Below are positions 43,454 to 54,923 of a stretch of DNA of 64,000 bases, in pieces (the first letter of the stretch is position 1; each line of letters opens with the position of its first letter). The notes beneath the pieces were generated by a model. It was not told the DNA's origin and searched no databases. It saw only the letters and a list, made by a program, of their open reading frames with translations. The stretch is from Agarophyton chilense. Its lineage: Eukaryota > Rhodophyta > Florideophyceae > Gracilariales > Gracilariaceae. The DNA lies in the NCBI GenBank assembly GCA_030374765.1, contig JARGXX010000071.1, positions 1,984,001 through 2,048,000 on the forward strand. The letters run 5' to 3'. A program made the translations under genes and the position numbers.

Positions 43454-45025
43454 ATGAGAATAACTTCCTGGAATGTCAACGGCCTAAAAAGCATGCGACC
43501 TCTTCCGCCTCTCTTCGAAAGTCTTGATTCGGACATAATTTGTTTGCAGGAGACAAAAATCTCAGGGCCAGGAGATCCGGAACTAGAGAGCGTAGCTTTT
43601 GTGGATGGCTATTATTCCTTTTTCAGTATCTGCAAACAGAAGCGGGGGTATAGTGGAGTTGCAACGTTTTGTCGCAAAAAGGTTGCCGTACCCTACGATG
43701 CTGGTGAAGGGTTTTGCAACACGGTAGGGGGCTCGGGAATTAATAGATCAGAATATGAAGATACTTCCTGCCCGAAAGGAAACATCACCGCTGAAGATAA
43801 AGACAAATCAACAAAGCTTTTCAACTCTGAAACGTTAGAGCTTGTCAAAAGCGAAGGTCGGTGTATTATCACGGATCACGGAGGTTTTGTTCTTATTAAC
43901 GTATATATTCCGGCTTTGACAGTAATAGACCGTGCCGCGTTTAAGATGGAATTTCTCCATGCTTTGCGAGCAAAGATCAACGCCTTGCAAAGAATTGGAA
44001 GAAAGGTAATTGTTGCCGGTGATTTCAACATCTGCCCGTCTCCCAGAGATCGGGCAGAACCAGTACTACCTACTGAACTTCATGAATGGAGTCGAACTCC
44101 ATCGAGAGTGTGGTTCAGTGCGTTTTTAGATGGAAATAACATGGTTGATTCCTTTCGAGAATTGCATCTCTATACAGACTCAGTATACACTTGCTGGTCT
44201 GAAGCAACAAGGGGCAGAGAGAATAACCATGGATTACGAATAGATCTCATTGTAATAAGTCGTGATTTGTTTGACTCAAGTGTTACAGAGGCGGCCGTGT
44301 GGTCTCACATCAAAGGATCAGACCACTGTCCGGTCACCATTCTATTGCGACAGGAAAACGACATGAAAGTCTGCGCCAAGTGCTTGCCCTCATTCTGTAC
44401 GCAACATATGCCCAGATTTGCGTTCAGACAGCAGTCGTTAATTTCCCTGCTCGCGAAACGAGAAAAGCAAAGTCTACAGAACTTTACAAAAACTAAAGGT
44501 TTGGCCAGCAAGATTGGCAAAGTCCCCAAAGGGCAAGCAGTCCTCGGCGTAAGAAGACTCAGCCAGCATGAAAAAACAGGTAAAGAATTTCGAGATTATC
44601 AAAAACGAAAGGGACGGTACACACAAACATCGTTTCTGGCTTTTAAACAGGCAACAGAGTCATTCAAGACATCCAACCGGGAAGAAAACAGGAACGCCAT
44701 CCATCCAAATAACGCAGAGGAAACGATTTCTGGGGAGGGTGAAGATGGCCGGATTCGAGTCGGCCCTCGGCCTGGTTCTAAAAACGAGGCGAAAGAGAAT
44801 CATCAAGAACGGGAACTGATTCAACGAAAAGCCACATCCCGAGCCTGGAGCAAATTGCTGACGGGACCACCCCCGACACCACGTTGTCGACATGGCGAGA
44901 CTTGCGTGGTAAAGAAGGTGAACAAAAGTGGCCAAAATAGGGGTCGCACATTCTTCTCCTGTCCTTACCCCGCGGGAATCGGAAAGACTGCAAGCTGCAA
45001 CTTCTTCCAATGGGCTCCATTCTGA
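43454..45025 (+). CDS. APEX2: APE2-like AP endonuclease/3'-5' exonuclease with C-terminal GRF zinc finger
   Basis: An intact single-exon gene of 523 codons, the normal size for APE2. APE2 works in base-excision and 3'-end repair and in ATR signalling. The endonuclease/exonuclease/phosphatase fold runs from residue 1 to about 300, with the active-site motifs present. These are SWNVNGLKS (Asn), CLQETKI (catalytic Glu), NVYIPA (Tyr), VAGDFNICPSPRDR (Asp, Asn), HGLRIDLIVIS (Asp) and GSDHCPVTILL (Asp-His). A linker contains RQQSLISLLAKREKQSLQNF, which may hold a degenerate PCNA-binding (PIP-like) motif. The last 50 residues form a zf-GRF (CRHGETCVV...GRTFFSCPYP...CNFFQWAPF), the ssDNA-binding domain that separates APE2 from APE1. 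The start is the only ATG before the fold. It converges on the next gene with a 69-bp gap. Confidence 0.95.
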   Translation: MRITSWNVNGLKSMRPLPPLFESLDSDIICLQETKISGPGDPELESVAFVDGYYSFFSICKQKRGYSGVATFCRKKVAVPYDAGEGFCNTVGGSGINRSEYEDTSCPKGNITAEDKDKSTKLFNSETLELVKSEGRCIITDHGGFVLINVYIPALTVIDRAAFKMEFLHALRAKINALQRIGRKVIVAGDFNICPSPRDRAEPVLPTELHEWSRTPSRVWFSAFLDGNNMVDSFRELHLYTDSVYTCWSEATRGRENNHGLRIDLIVISRDLFDSSVTEAAVWSHIKGSDHCPVTILLRQENDMKVCAKCLPSFCTQHMPRFAFRQQSLISLLAKREKQSLQNFTKTKGLASKIGKVPKGQAVLGVRRLSQHEKTGKEFRDYQKRKGRYTQTSFLAFKQATESFKTSNREENRNAIHPNNAEETISGEGEDGRIRVGPRPGSKNEAKENHQERELIQRKATSRAWSKLLTGPPPTPRCRHGETCVVKKVNKSGQNRGRTFFSCPYPAGIGKTASCNFFQWAPF

Positions 45026-45094
45026 GCCGGATTCGAACCAACGTAAACGTTAAAAACGTGCTAGACGACTGGAGTGGGGACCAACTGCACAAAT

Positions 45095-47065
45095 CTATCG
45101 ACGAGAAGATGGATCACCTTCATGGAACTCATGTTCCGGACGGAACGGCGTTCCACGAGGATATCGGTACGGGGGTGAGTTCGGATTATATCGGCTATCA
45201 GGGACCTCCCTCCTGTGGGGCCCCGATGGGGTCTCTGGGTAAAAACGAGACGGATGGTCTTGGTGATAGTATGAAGTACCTGAGCCCATGTAATGCGGGG
45301 GATAGCCGCGAAAGTCACGTGGTGGAGGTGGAGCCGGAGGTGAGTGATAAGGGGCATCATTTGGAGGAGCGAAAGATGAATCCATGGGAATGGGAGGGGG
45401 GGGATAGATAGGTACCCCGCCGTTTTCGTCTGACCGTTGTGGAGGTAGACTCCGGGGATGAGCGCCCTCTGGATAATGACTGAAGCTTGGCTCCCTTCCC
45501 GGATGATTAGGATGGTAGTCATAGTGAGGCCGAGGATCTTCGCGGATACCTCGTGGCCTGTGCTCGTGGTTCGCGCCCGGCGCGTAGTGGCGATGATATG
45601 AATTACGGTCGTTAAACATATGTCGGTCATTCGAACGTGATGAATAAGAAGCACTCTGATATGCATGTTGGGGATATGCATTTTGGGGATAAGCATGTTG
45701 GGGATATGCATGTTGGGGATATTCGTGTTGGGGTCGATACATGGAATGGCTTGGGTGATAGCGTCCCCCTCCAGGGTGGGAAGGATAATCATATCGGCGG
45801 TCATCAGGATGCACTTCAGATCGGTACTGCTTTTGTTCTAACGGACGTGGGGGATCGACGTCGCTATGGCTAGCAACATCTTGTGCGTCAACTCGTTGGC
45901 GTGTTGTACCTTGAGAATCCACATGTTGATCTGTCTCTTCTTGTACGTACGTTTCTTGGTCGATCTTTTTGTCTTCCTGCTCAGAATGTACCTCTTGAAC
46001 GTCTTCATCTTCGCTTCCCTCATCCCGTTCCCTCTGCACAGCGCCTTTACGTCGTTTGTCCTTTCGTTTTTTCTTGTTTTCTTCACGAAGGCGCTTCCTT
46101 CGAAGTGCTTCCTCTGCTTGCTCTTGTTTCTTTCTTTCCCTCTCCTGTTTCTTCTTTGATCTTTCATAGTATGTATCGTTCGCAGGAGCAATTTCGTCCT
46201 GACTGTTATCTCCTATGGTTCGATGTCTCTCTTCGTCCTTAAATTTCTCAGTACGTTTATGTTTTTCGAGTTTGGTGATAACCCTTCCGAGGTCGTTCTT
46301 CCGCAAGCGCTTTGCTTTCTGAATTTCCCATTGTTCGTCCGTTAGTCCTTCGGGCCTTTCAAGATCCTTTTCTTCCAGTTGATTTTCTTTGACATCTTCG
46401 GCATGCTCTTCGTTGCTCTTCACTTGTAACACATTTCGTGTTGCTAGAGAAGTACGTCTCCCCCTCGCAATGATTTGAAGCGAGTTTCGTGATACCATAG
46501 GTCTGTTGCCGTCTCGGTTCAGATCTGGGCCAAGAGATTTGCGCCCAAGCGAGAAGGTATCATTTATTGACGGACCTTGAGAAGCTTTACGCGGGGTGGA
46601 GCTGCTGACAAGGGGCTTGGCGTTTGAGGGTGGAGGAGCTTCTTCGAGCCCAAGCTCCACTCTATATGGAAGTTTGGGCTGGACTCCGGTAGCGAGCGCG
46701 CAATTGATAATGATTTTTGCCTTCACAAAAGGACTATCCGCTTGTGTGCTTGCATGCATATCAAATGGGCGAAGAAAGAGAGGGGTTATGTTGACGGAAT
46801 TTTGCTCTACTAGATGTTCGTTCAAAGTATTTTGTAGATCTACAGACTCTTCGAGAAGGGGCATAGGCTCGGGGAGAAAAGAAGCTGCTGTTTCTTTACC
46901 CCATCCCGATATGTCTGTAGCAGCTTGCTTTAGAAACAGTAGTAGCTGGTCACTAGAGCGGTTCAGGACTGCATTGAATATACGTTTGCCTTGTTGCGAT
47001 TCAGGCTGAGAGATGATGTCGTCCGCAAGTTGTTTGAAAGACGGCTCAGGCGGGGCTACGCTCAT
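45095..47065 (-). CDS. Unknown charged coiled-coil protein with Pro/Tyr/His-rich C-terminal half
   Basis: One open frame of 656 codons. Residues 1-140 look folded and helical (FKQLADDIISQPESQQGKRI, RSSDQLLLFLKQAATDISGW), with a strand-like stretch PFVKAKIIINCALATG. Residues 140-235 are Ser/Arg-rich linker. Residues 235-360 are extremely Lys/Arg/Glu-rich (KKKQERERKKQEQAEEALRR), a long charged coiled coil with nuclear-localisation-like runs. The last 250 residues are low complexity, rich in Pro, Tyr, His, Arg and Ser, including a pentapeptide repeat (YPQHAYPQHAYPQNAYPQHA). Such a layout is typical of nuclear RNA-associated or phase-separating proteins. The N-terminus recalls NELF-A-type scaffolds only weakly. 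No catalytic motif is seen and I do not assign a function. Confidence 0.75.
   Translation of the reverse strand: MSVAPPEPSFKQLADDIISQPESQQGKRIFNAVLNRSSDQLLLFLKQAATDISGWGKETAASFLPEPMPLLEESVDLQNTLNEHLVEQNSVNITPLFLRPFDMHASTQADSPFVKAKIIINCALATGVQPKLPYRVELGLEEAPPPSNAKPLVSSSTPRKASQGPSINDTFSLGRKSLGPDLNRDGNRPMVSRNSLQIIARGRRTSLATRNVLQVKSNEEHAEDVKENQLEEKDLERPEGLTDEQWEIQKAKRLRKNDLGRVITKLEKHKRTEKFKDEERHRTIGDNSQDEIAPANDTYYERSKKKQERERKKQEQAEEALRRKRLREENKKKRKDKRRKGAVQRERDEGSEDEDVQEVHSEQEDKKIDQETYVQEETDQHVDSQGTTRQRVDAQDVASHSDVDPPRPLEQKQYRSEVHPDDRRYDYPSHPGGGRYHPSHSMYRPQHEYPQHAYPQHAYPQNAYPQHAYQSASYSSRSNDRHMFNDRNSYHRHYAPGANHEHRPRGIREDPRPHYDYHPNHPGREPSFSHYPEGAHPRSLPPQRSDENGGVPIYPPPPIPMDSSFAPPNDAPYHSPPAPPPPRDFRGYPPHYMGSGTSYYHQDHPSRFYPETPSGPHRREVPDSRYNPNSPPYRYPRGTPFRPEHEFHEGDPSSRR
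45655..45735 (-). repeat. 15-bp tandem repeat coding for HAYPQ
   Basis: About five units of a 15-bp sequence (CCCCAACATGCATAT-like in gene sense) give YPQHA repeats in the protein. The units are imperfect, so the array is not brand new. Confidence 0.8.
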
Positions 47066-48879
47066 GACGCTCGATATGCTTGAAAACCCTGGAATGCAAG
47101 GGTGGGTGTTCTAGACCTGTGTGCGAGTTCAGAAGTGAAAAACACGCTCAACTACTTGTAGGGGAAGGGGAGCCACCTATTGGAACTGCCGACGGAAGCT
47201 GTCACCCTCCTCTACAAGAAGTTGTCAAGTTCCAGCGAAACGCGCAGAAGCAGCTCGGCAAGTCGACGCTATGACGGCTGCAAATTTTTGCGCCGAAAAG
47301 AATGTGACAGGGATGGGATGCGGATGACCGTGAGTTGCCCGGCCTCGAACCAACAACCTTGGATATTAAATTCATATGTATGGACACAGGAATTGGCCGG
47401 CCTAAAGCAAGGCTACTGTGGAATCTGTCCTACAGGGAGCTCAACACACAGAAACTATCTGCACGTGGAACCTACAGTGCACAACGTGCATCACGTGGAA
47501 CAGCACGGAACGCTGTCGGAGATCGCGTGTCTGGCGTCGCGCCAAGCTCCAGGTAGAAGAAAATAGCCGTTTTTATAAAAAGGAAAAGTGTCCCTTGTTC
47601 CGGGAATAAGGGCCGCTATTGGAACTTGCAGTTATTAAATAGCACACTCAGAAATCTTGTTTTCTGGCCTAAATCCAAAATAGGCCAGTTTCTAAGAGCA
47701 GGCCTCGCCCTTCTCCAGTAAGTCCTTACTTTTCCTCATGGCGACGACCACGCTTCTCCAGATCAAAAACCATTCCAAACGCATTTTATCTCTCTTTATA
47801 AGCTTCTTGCAGCTCTCCGTCCTCATAATAACGAGTAACGCTTCGATTCAGGACAAAATTGCTGTAAATTCTTTCGTTTTGGTTGAAACGAGCGCCGAAA
47901 CGACAACTTTTTATATTGGACTGACCACATCACATTGTAAACCAAATCAGTTTTAATGAACTAATTTCAAAAAATTGTAGATCATCTTACACTCTATTGA
48001 ACCCAAAGGGCCGTTGCAGAAGATATATATACTGAATGCTACATGTTTTCTCTTATCAATTGATGCACATGTGCGTCCCATCTTGGACTCTTTAAACATC
48101 TGACTGCAAAATGAAAAGTAAATGAGCTGAAGAAGACGCTCCATAGAATTTTAGAGCTTACAGGTTTATCAAATGACAGAAAACACCGACGAATTTCCAA
48201 GAAGGTGGTCTTAGACGTTTTTAGCGACGCAAATGACAAAACTGAACGATTGATTGCAAGAAAGCGAGCGTTAGAAGGCGAATCGAAACATTTTCTGAAT
48301 CAGTCGATACCGGACTACAAGCATGCATTATCAAAGTACACTTTAACATCAGACAACAGCTTATCGAAACACTTTCAAATCTGCATGAGTGACGCTTGGT
48401 AAACAGAAATGGAGTCGTGAGCGAAAAGAGGCGTTTGAAAAAAAGGAAGCAATGTTTGTTGTCAAAAGAAGAGTGCAAACGATGCCGTCCGGCCTCTTAT
48501 TCTTGTAAATTTCAAACAGAAACAGAAATCGCTAATACACCTATCGCTAGTTCGGCAGAGCAGAGGCGCTAAAGGAAACAGTCCAGTTAACAAACCAACC
48601 TCTTATCTCAGTGAAGAGAAACGTCCTCCAGGGAAGTTTTTGGGGACTTAAGTTTTTTCCAGAGCCTTCGGCGTGCATCCTCGTTATGAGTAAGAGAAAT
48701 CCGTTTTCACGGCGATGGCCGGAACGCCGGTGATGCACCAGCGGGACCGGGTGCCATACACGTGGCCGCAGCGCCCGCACGACACGTGGCCGCCAGATTG
48801 GCCCCCTTCATTAGACGGACATTTAGCTATTTAAAATAGACTTTATTTATTCTATTCTACGGTGACTACAGTACTCAGA
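47066..48879. other. Spacer, no firm gene
   Basis: Frames such as 47738-47956 (with a hydrophobic stretch RILSLFISFLQLSVLIITSN) and 48205-48402 (HALSKYTLTSDNSLSKHFQI) are short and unsupported. The second sits in a longer region (48.1-48.8 kb) that reads as protein-like in one frame with several stops. It may be a decayed gene or transposon piece that I cannot name. Confidence 0.4.
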
Positions 48880-49480
48880 CCGCCGGCCTCGCGGCCGCCG
48901 GTCCAGTAAAGTCTCCCCAACAAGGGTGATCTTCGTCTTCCAGATCTTGGTTCTAGGTCGAACCGCCTGCGCGGATATACAACTCCTTACGGAGGGATTT
49001 CTCGTGGTGCACGGCTTCCCAACCCCCTTGGACGTTCAAGCAGCCTTCGTGTGTTGGGTATCTATTCCCACCTTCGTGGTTCCGCCCGTGTATACGGTTT
49101 GCTACACCCGGCAGTGCCGGCTATTCCCGAGTCCCCTCTTGCGACTCGTGGTCAACCTCGCCCTCTTGCCTCCGTTCCCATTTTCCTTCCCTTTTCCTCC
49201 CCTTCATTGGGCAATTCCCGCTCTTGCGGCTCGCACTAAGACCTGTCGTGCTCGCCACTCTCGTGGGTTTTGCCTCCTCAGAGGATACGCAAGCACCGCT
49301 TCGCCGGATATTCTCGGCTTCTTTCAGCCTCCCTGCGCCCGCCGCGACGGTTCGGCTCCGGCTTACACCCGGCATTGCGCGCCGATCCCTGGGAGGGCTC
49401 TACCGCGCCGGTTACCTCTTGAGAGGAAGATCCGGACGTCTTCGTAGGTTTTTCCCCTTAGGGGCATTGTCCTACACTCA
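48880..49480. other. GC-rich island of unknown origin
   Basis: About 600 bp of distinctly higher GC than both flanks, starting with a near-palindromic ACCGCCGGCC...GGCCGCCGGT (about 48878-48901). Several frames stay open on both strands (for example plus 48926-49447, 173 codons), a normal effect of high GC. AATAAATAAAG-like signals sit just left of it on the minus strand. It could be a retroposed or foreign piece; no homology recognised. Confidence 0.45.
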
Positions 49481-49776
49481 GAGCCATTAATTACTCCGAT
49501 GGCAGCTATCTACTTCTTTGCTACCGACTCTTGCAAAAAAACCTTTCTGGATTGACCATGCGTGGAAAGCTCGCTGGTTCTTGTAACAAAGATTCGATTA
49601 GCCACCTGACTCAGTAGCTGTACCTGATTCAGTAGCTGTATTTACGGGCGACATATCATATTGAAGTGAGAACCGCGCGTGTCTTGGCAAGGGTCACGTC
49701 TGAAGCAGCGTAAGGAATCGAAGGATCACTACTCCGCACACTTTTAACTCGCTGCGACGCGCGCCAATTTAAGATC

Positions 49777-50560
49777 CTATTGAAGAAAGGATTTTACACT
49801 TTGTGGTTCGTCCTGCTTCGACTCAGAGTCTGATTTGTGCATGTGCGCTTCTAACTTACCATCATATCTCTTCCGTGGTTGCAAGGCGTGTCCTCGTTGG
49901 CGGAACTGCCAGTTCCATATCATCGCAGCTATATTGCGTACAATTGGAAAGAGGTTTTTTTGAAATGACCACCGTCGTAAGAAAACTCCATGACGCTTGT
50001 TGAGAAACCCAATACCCCAGTAGTTCACCGTACGCTGCTTCCGGTTGAATCGATTTTGTAAGATGCGATGTATCCAATCTGTGCTCTCGTTCCGTTTTTA
50101 CGGAACAACGAGCGCTCCATTTTCTGCAAATCTCATATGTTTCATCCCATGCTTACCATTTTGTAGAATCTGAACGAGATTTCGGCAGACCTTCTAGTTT
50201 TTATAAAAATTTCATTCGCTTTCGGCGTCTTTGTTCGATTTCTCCAGACTTATAAACCGTTTATAGAGGTCGCAGGAGACCAAAATAGCCCATTCATGAG
50301 TCTTTTTGTAGCCATCGTATGCGCGCTCTTGTTTTCGGTTATCGTTAGCTCTACAGCAATTATTTTTTTCCATGCAAAAAACACCAGCACTTAGGGAAAC
50401 CTATCATTAGTCCTTCAATACTCAAGTGCTCTTGCTCTGAAGGCCACGCAATGAGCTTGAGAATGAAGTTGTCCAAGGCAGAGTAAACCGCGTCCAAAAC
50501 ATGAAGAAAGTAGTTCGACACCATCCCCTTCGATAATCTATACCACCTCTCAACACGCTC
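49777..50560 (-). pseudogene. PIF/Harbinger-like (DDE_4) transposase remnant
   Basis: Read on the minus strand, pieces in different frames follow the order of a DDE_4 transposase. First is a helical start (RYRL-type GMVSNYFLHVLDAVYSALDN), then SIEGLMIGFPKCWCFLHG at the place of the usual GFP.C.G..DGT motif. RAYDGYKKTHEWAILVSCDL follows, matching the Y.GYKK.H motif. The C-terminus (NYWGIGFLNKRHGVFLRRW...AAMIWNWQFRQRG) ends at 49777. Stops and at least one frame change separate the pieces, so it is inactive. Order and motifs support the family. A related ISL2EU-type element is an alternative. Confidence 0.5.
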
Positions 50561-51080
50561 TACCCAAGACCGCGTTCGTCACTTCCACCCAGTAGATATA
50601 GGAACATAAAAAGAATTTCCTCTGTATCAAACTTTAGTTTTAGAGAAATCCAGAGAATATCCCATGCTTGCTCGCTTTACAAACACACGGGAGCAGCAAT
50701 TGCAGTTGATACTCGATGACGTAGCGCTTGAAAGGCTTACCGAGACATATAAGTCGTTTTTTCAAATAGTTGAACATCAAGATCTACAAAGCAAATGTTT
50801 AAAAGAAGTTTTTTGGGTGCATGCCTTTCGTAACTTGCCTTCGCACACCACAGGGAGCTGCCTTTCTCTGGACATTATGATTCGATTTTGCTGCTGCTAT
50901 ACTCTTTTTCATTGGAGCTGCCCGCCAAAAATCACTCCTTGCTGCACGAGCAAGTCTTCGTGCAGAGCAGCTTGGGCCATTTCTTGATATATGCACACGC
51001 TAATAATGATATCATCCATCTTTGCGACTATGCGGAGCTAAAAGCGCCTTGCCCTTCGCAAAGGAGAGGATGATATAATG
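50561..51080. other. Spacer, unassigned
   Basis: A plus-strand frame at 50664-50987 begins with a helical, protein-like segment (QQLQLILDDVALERLTETYK) and decays. It may belong to one of the flanking elements. Not identified. Confidence 0.35.
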
Positions 51081-53820
51081 TGTAACACCCGCGGTACGTG
51101 TTATACGTGACAAAACAGACTTCAATGTCGGTCCTAATCCGCGAATTAAGAATTGAAACGCCGATCCATTACAGTATACAGCCCCTGCAGAGCTCACAGG
51201 CATTATGGACCATAAGCAGAGCTCGGAGTGCTGCTGTTATCCAGCCTTGGCGAGTCACGGGTTCTTTAAATTCCGTCTCAGGTTATGGGCCTTCATCTGC
51301 TATTCACACCACCTATTCAAAACCCCATAATCTACCATTGACGCTCCAACCCCAACCGACCGAGAAATCCGTCACCTCCGGAGACATCAGTTGCAATACG
51401 AACTACTATATATACAACAATTATACATTCAAGCTCCAACAAGAGCCATCGATACCCCCGGGCCACAAGAACACAAAACAAACAACATGGCTTCATCAAC
51501 CGACCACGCAAAACTACATACACTTTCATACAACAACTTTCCGTTTTTGAAATCTGCCCTTACCATCAACGCAGCTCTTCACGATGCCAAACCACTTGTT
51601 CAAATCGATCAAATTGTAGAATTAACAGACCCCGCTGCTTCGAACGCACAGGAACAAAAAAACATCAAACTCAAAGCCATTATCACACAAAGCATACCGG
51701 AAACAATTGCCAACAAGCTTGTACTCAAATTTGTGGAACTTGCACCTGAAAAAATTGTGCAAGCCATTGAATCTCAAATTTCAAACGAAATACCGCCAGA
51801 ACCACAGTGTTATAAAAGCAGAAGCTAGAGGCTCTCTATTTCTACCGGGTACCAATTTAAAGATTTATGTGGAACTACACGAAGCATTCCGTATCAAAAT
51901 GATCAATGCCTCCTACCCGCCCATTCAAAAGGAAGCTACAACCGTCACCTTCATGATTCAATAGATACGTCAACACCCGGACTTCACCACACTTGCAATA
52001 GTACTGAAAGGAAACCCACCAGGCAGCATTCAGTTTTTCACGAACCACATCCGCCAATTCATACTGATTCAGAAATACACCGTGCACACTTCATACAACC
52101 CCCCAGCTCTCAGATGGTCAGCACCTCCAAGGCCAATCTACCACAATACATTCCATCTGACAAAAAATATCCCAAACCTCAAGGATTGAATGGCAATGTG
52201 TGCCCGTTTCATGCATCTATCACTTATAAGACGGATGAACGCAGAGTGCGCCGCCACGCACCACGAAACCAAGCACAACAGTATCGGGAAAATGCTACAA
52301 TTCACATTCCAGACAACACAAATCTCCAAGATCAATCCCTTCGTCTCGCGACACTTGAGCAGGCACAAAAACTGGCCGATAATCAGCACTGTGAATGTAC
52401 GTCATGCGCTCTCGACCCCACAACACAACCATCATACAAAACGAACAAATGTAATCTAAAACAGGCCACATACATTACTCACACCTCCACCGCTGCCGGT
52501 AAAACCCCAAATGTGACACAAAAGAGACAGATAACACTCCAAACGAAGCATAAACTTTTAAACGTCCTTAAGGTGTTTCATGCGCCAACAATATGACACA
52601 ACCTTCTGTCGAAACACGACTTAGCGCAACAGTACAGGAAGCTATCAATCTTTGCCAAGAGAGCCTTCATCCACACCAAAACAAATTTGGAACCTATTAC
52701 GGCCACCGCACACTACCACAATGGGCGGTACAGAGTAACATTCATGACGCCGAAACTAAAAATCACACGGCACACGGCCGTTAAAGCACAAACAAATCCA
52801 TATACACAGTGCAAACATCTCGGCAACAACACGAACAACCACACCTTTAGAACACCAAAACAACCTCACCATGCGCCTCCAAACACCAGCAAACAAGAAG
52901 GAACGATATACCCCGTCCATGTACTATGTAACGCTCCCAAGCCGAAGGTAACCCTATGAAGCGTTAACAATAACAAACTACCTCGCGACGACTGACCTTC
53001 TTCACCACGAAAAACCAACATATTCCACAAATGACATTTAAGGCTTGGACACATACACCCGCGAACGATACAAATAATGGCTAAACACAACCTGCTACCA
53101 ACACTCCCACCGATTCTATCCACAACACCTCCCATACTGACATGTGGTGCGGGTCACATGGCGAGAACCAGTCCCTTCTCACACCATAGAACAGTACAAA
53201 GAAGCCATGTTGATGAAAGAGTATCATCTGATGTAACGGGACCACTCAGACTAACCGCTAGCACCACTAAAAAGTAATACGCCATCACATTTCAGGACCC
53301 AGCAACAAGGTACCTCCTCCACGAATTGTCACCTAATCGCAGGGAAGTCTCAATTCCACGATGTACTACACAGAAATTCTCAAGAACAAAATCGATATGT
53401 ACCCTGAGTTGTTTCGCTTTGACAACGCAGACGAGAACACATCAAATGCAGCCAAGCGATTCTTTTCAGATCGCGGAATAAATCTCTCTCCAACGGTAGC
53501 ATATACGGCGCGCCGTTTCTGTTGTGTTAATGAAATCGCATGGTTCGTAGAAAGACAGGTGATTTTATGCAAATTTGTTTTCATGGTCAATACATGCTTC
53601 TATTTATGGAAGGTTTCCCATATTTATTGGATTCATCTACTGCAAATCCTTCTCTGTATCGCGTGATCTCTTCGTTTTTCGCTCGGAGCTCACTGCTGCT
53701 TGTGCCATAGCCTGTGCAGTCGACAATTATGACATGCCAGGTGATGTGAAAACTCCAATGCTTTCGTACTTCATAGGCTTTGATCCACTGTGGAAGGGTA
53801 GTGCGAATGGTTTTTTTTAA
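51081..53820 (+). mobile_element. Ty1/copia-type LTR retrotransposon fossil (partial)
   Basis: A copia-like gag start (MASSTDHAKLHTLSYNNFPF, NIKLKAIITQSIPETIANKL) lies near 51.5-51.8 kb. Integrase-like segments (SSDVTGPLRLTAS, YAITFQDPATRYL, FRFDNADENTSNAAKRFFSD) lie near 53.2-53.5 kb. The stretch from TGTAACACCC at 51081 to about 51430 could be its 5' LTR; no second LTR was found. No RT was recognised. It is heavily broken, with many breaks, and old. Confidence 0.55.
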
Positions 53821-53928
53821 ATTTCTACAATACGAATCTGCCAGGCTCTTCTTTCCATATCTCTCTTAAACGTTACTGCAATGCAAAAAAAAACACACAT
53901 CACTACTTCTAATTTCAAATGTGATATA

Positions 53929-53964
53929 ACCACTGCATATACCACTGCATATACCACTGCAAAT
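53929..53964 (+). repeat. 12-bp tandem repeat, three copies
   Basis: ACCACTGCATAT occurs twice and then ACCACTGCAAAT in direct succession. Confidence 0.9.
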
Positions 53965-54107
53965 TAATGGATCAAGCTATGATTACGTTGTGAGTGAAAC
54001 CTCTACTTGCAAATTCGGCGTCTACGAAGTCCTGATCTTCTAACTTCCTTTTGAATCCATTCCCAGCCTGTTTATACTACGACCCTACGTCTATGCGTTT
54101 ATACAAT

Positions 54108-54923
54108 TTAGTCTCCGACATGTGGAAGAGGAGATCGATGAGCAGGCTCAGTTGCCACAATTGGCACCGACTCCGTGCTAGGAATGGTTTCCGGTTCGTC
54201 ATTGCGCACATTGGACACAATATTATGGCCAACTATAGATTGCTGCTCTTCCTTTTTCACATGTGCGCCAGGGACTGCAGTAATTTTTTCTTTATCATTC
54301 TCCGCATGTGATACGGAATTCGTCATACCAGCCTGTGGTTCGATGGAATCATGCTGTTCTTGAGATGACGTTGAAGCATCCCCGAGCTGTCCACCATTTG
54401 CAGCGTCATTAACAACCCTCCCTGTTCAAATTCCTTCTGCATTGCTCTGCTTTTGTTGGGCACTACGATACTGACGATTCCGTCGAAGGCTCTCCTGGAT
54501 GAGCATATTCAGAGCCCACTGCCCTTCGGCCTTTTTTAGGATTCGATAGTGTTTCTCAGTTCTGGACTGCATCTCGACTAACACTGATGGGTGGTTACGG
54601 AAAAACTCTCTGTATGTAAGCTTCTCTCCATCCGGGATACCTCGTATTGAGAAGATATGATCCCGTATTTTTCGCGTCACGGAATACAAAAACTTCTCGG
54701 ATATCGATTGCTCCTGATCATACTCACGACCTTCAAGTACTTACATTTTTCGGTTGAAAATCTCACACATACGTCTTTGCGAACCCTTCCCTTTCAATCC
54801 ATGAATGTATTTGCGACGAGACTCGATACGCGTCGGTATAGCAAGGATAAGTTCTTCGAGTGGCATTGGGATTCCGCTACGGCGTTGCTGTTTTGACTTA
54901 ATGGACTCGTCTGGAGGGCTCAT
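54108..54923 (-). pseudogene. Decayed reading frame of unknown family
   Basis: A single minus-strand frame stays protein-like for about 270 codons with only two stops (a TAA at about 54740 and one at 54426). It starts MSPPDESIKSKQQRRSG. A basic, helical part (IESRRKYIHGLKGKGSQRRM) is followed by KLTYREFFRNHPSVLVEMQS and AEGQWALNMLIQESLRRNRQ, and then a polar acidic tail. The size and basic helical make-up recall the accessory DNA-binding proteins of Harbinger-like transposons, but I do not recognise it. It lies between other decayed transposons. Confidence 0.45.

Noticed and set aside
45018-45045. Perfect Pol III B-box-like GGTTCGAATCC on the minus strand at the end of the APE2-like gene
   Set aside because: No fitting A box, acceptor stem or cloverleaf upstream; it overlaps coding sequence and is likely chance.
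45637-45873. Plus-strand repeat frame (MHVGDMHFGD...)
   Set aside because: Antisense of the HAYPQ repeat of the minus-strand gene.
47328-47352. Second B-box-like GGTTCGAGGCC on the minus strand
   Set aside because: The T-stem does not pair and there is no A box at the right distance; not a tRNA, and SINE origin is not supported by other features.
48926-49447. 173-codon frame in the GC-rich island
   Set aside because: Low-complexity, with equally open frames in other phases; no family recognised.
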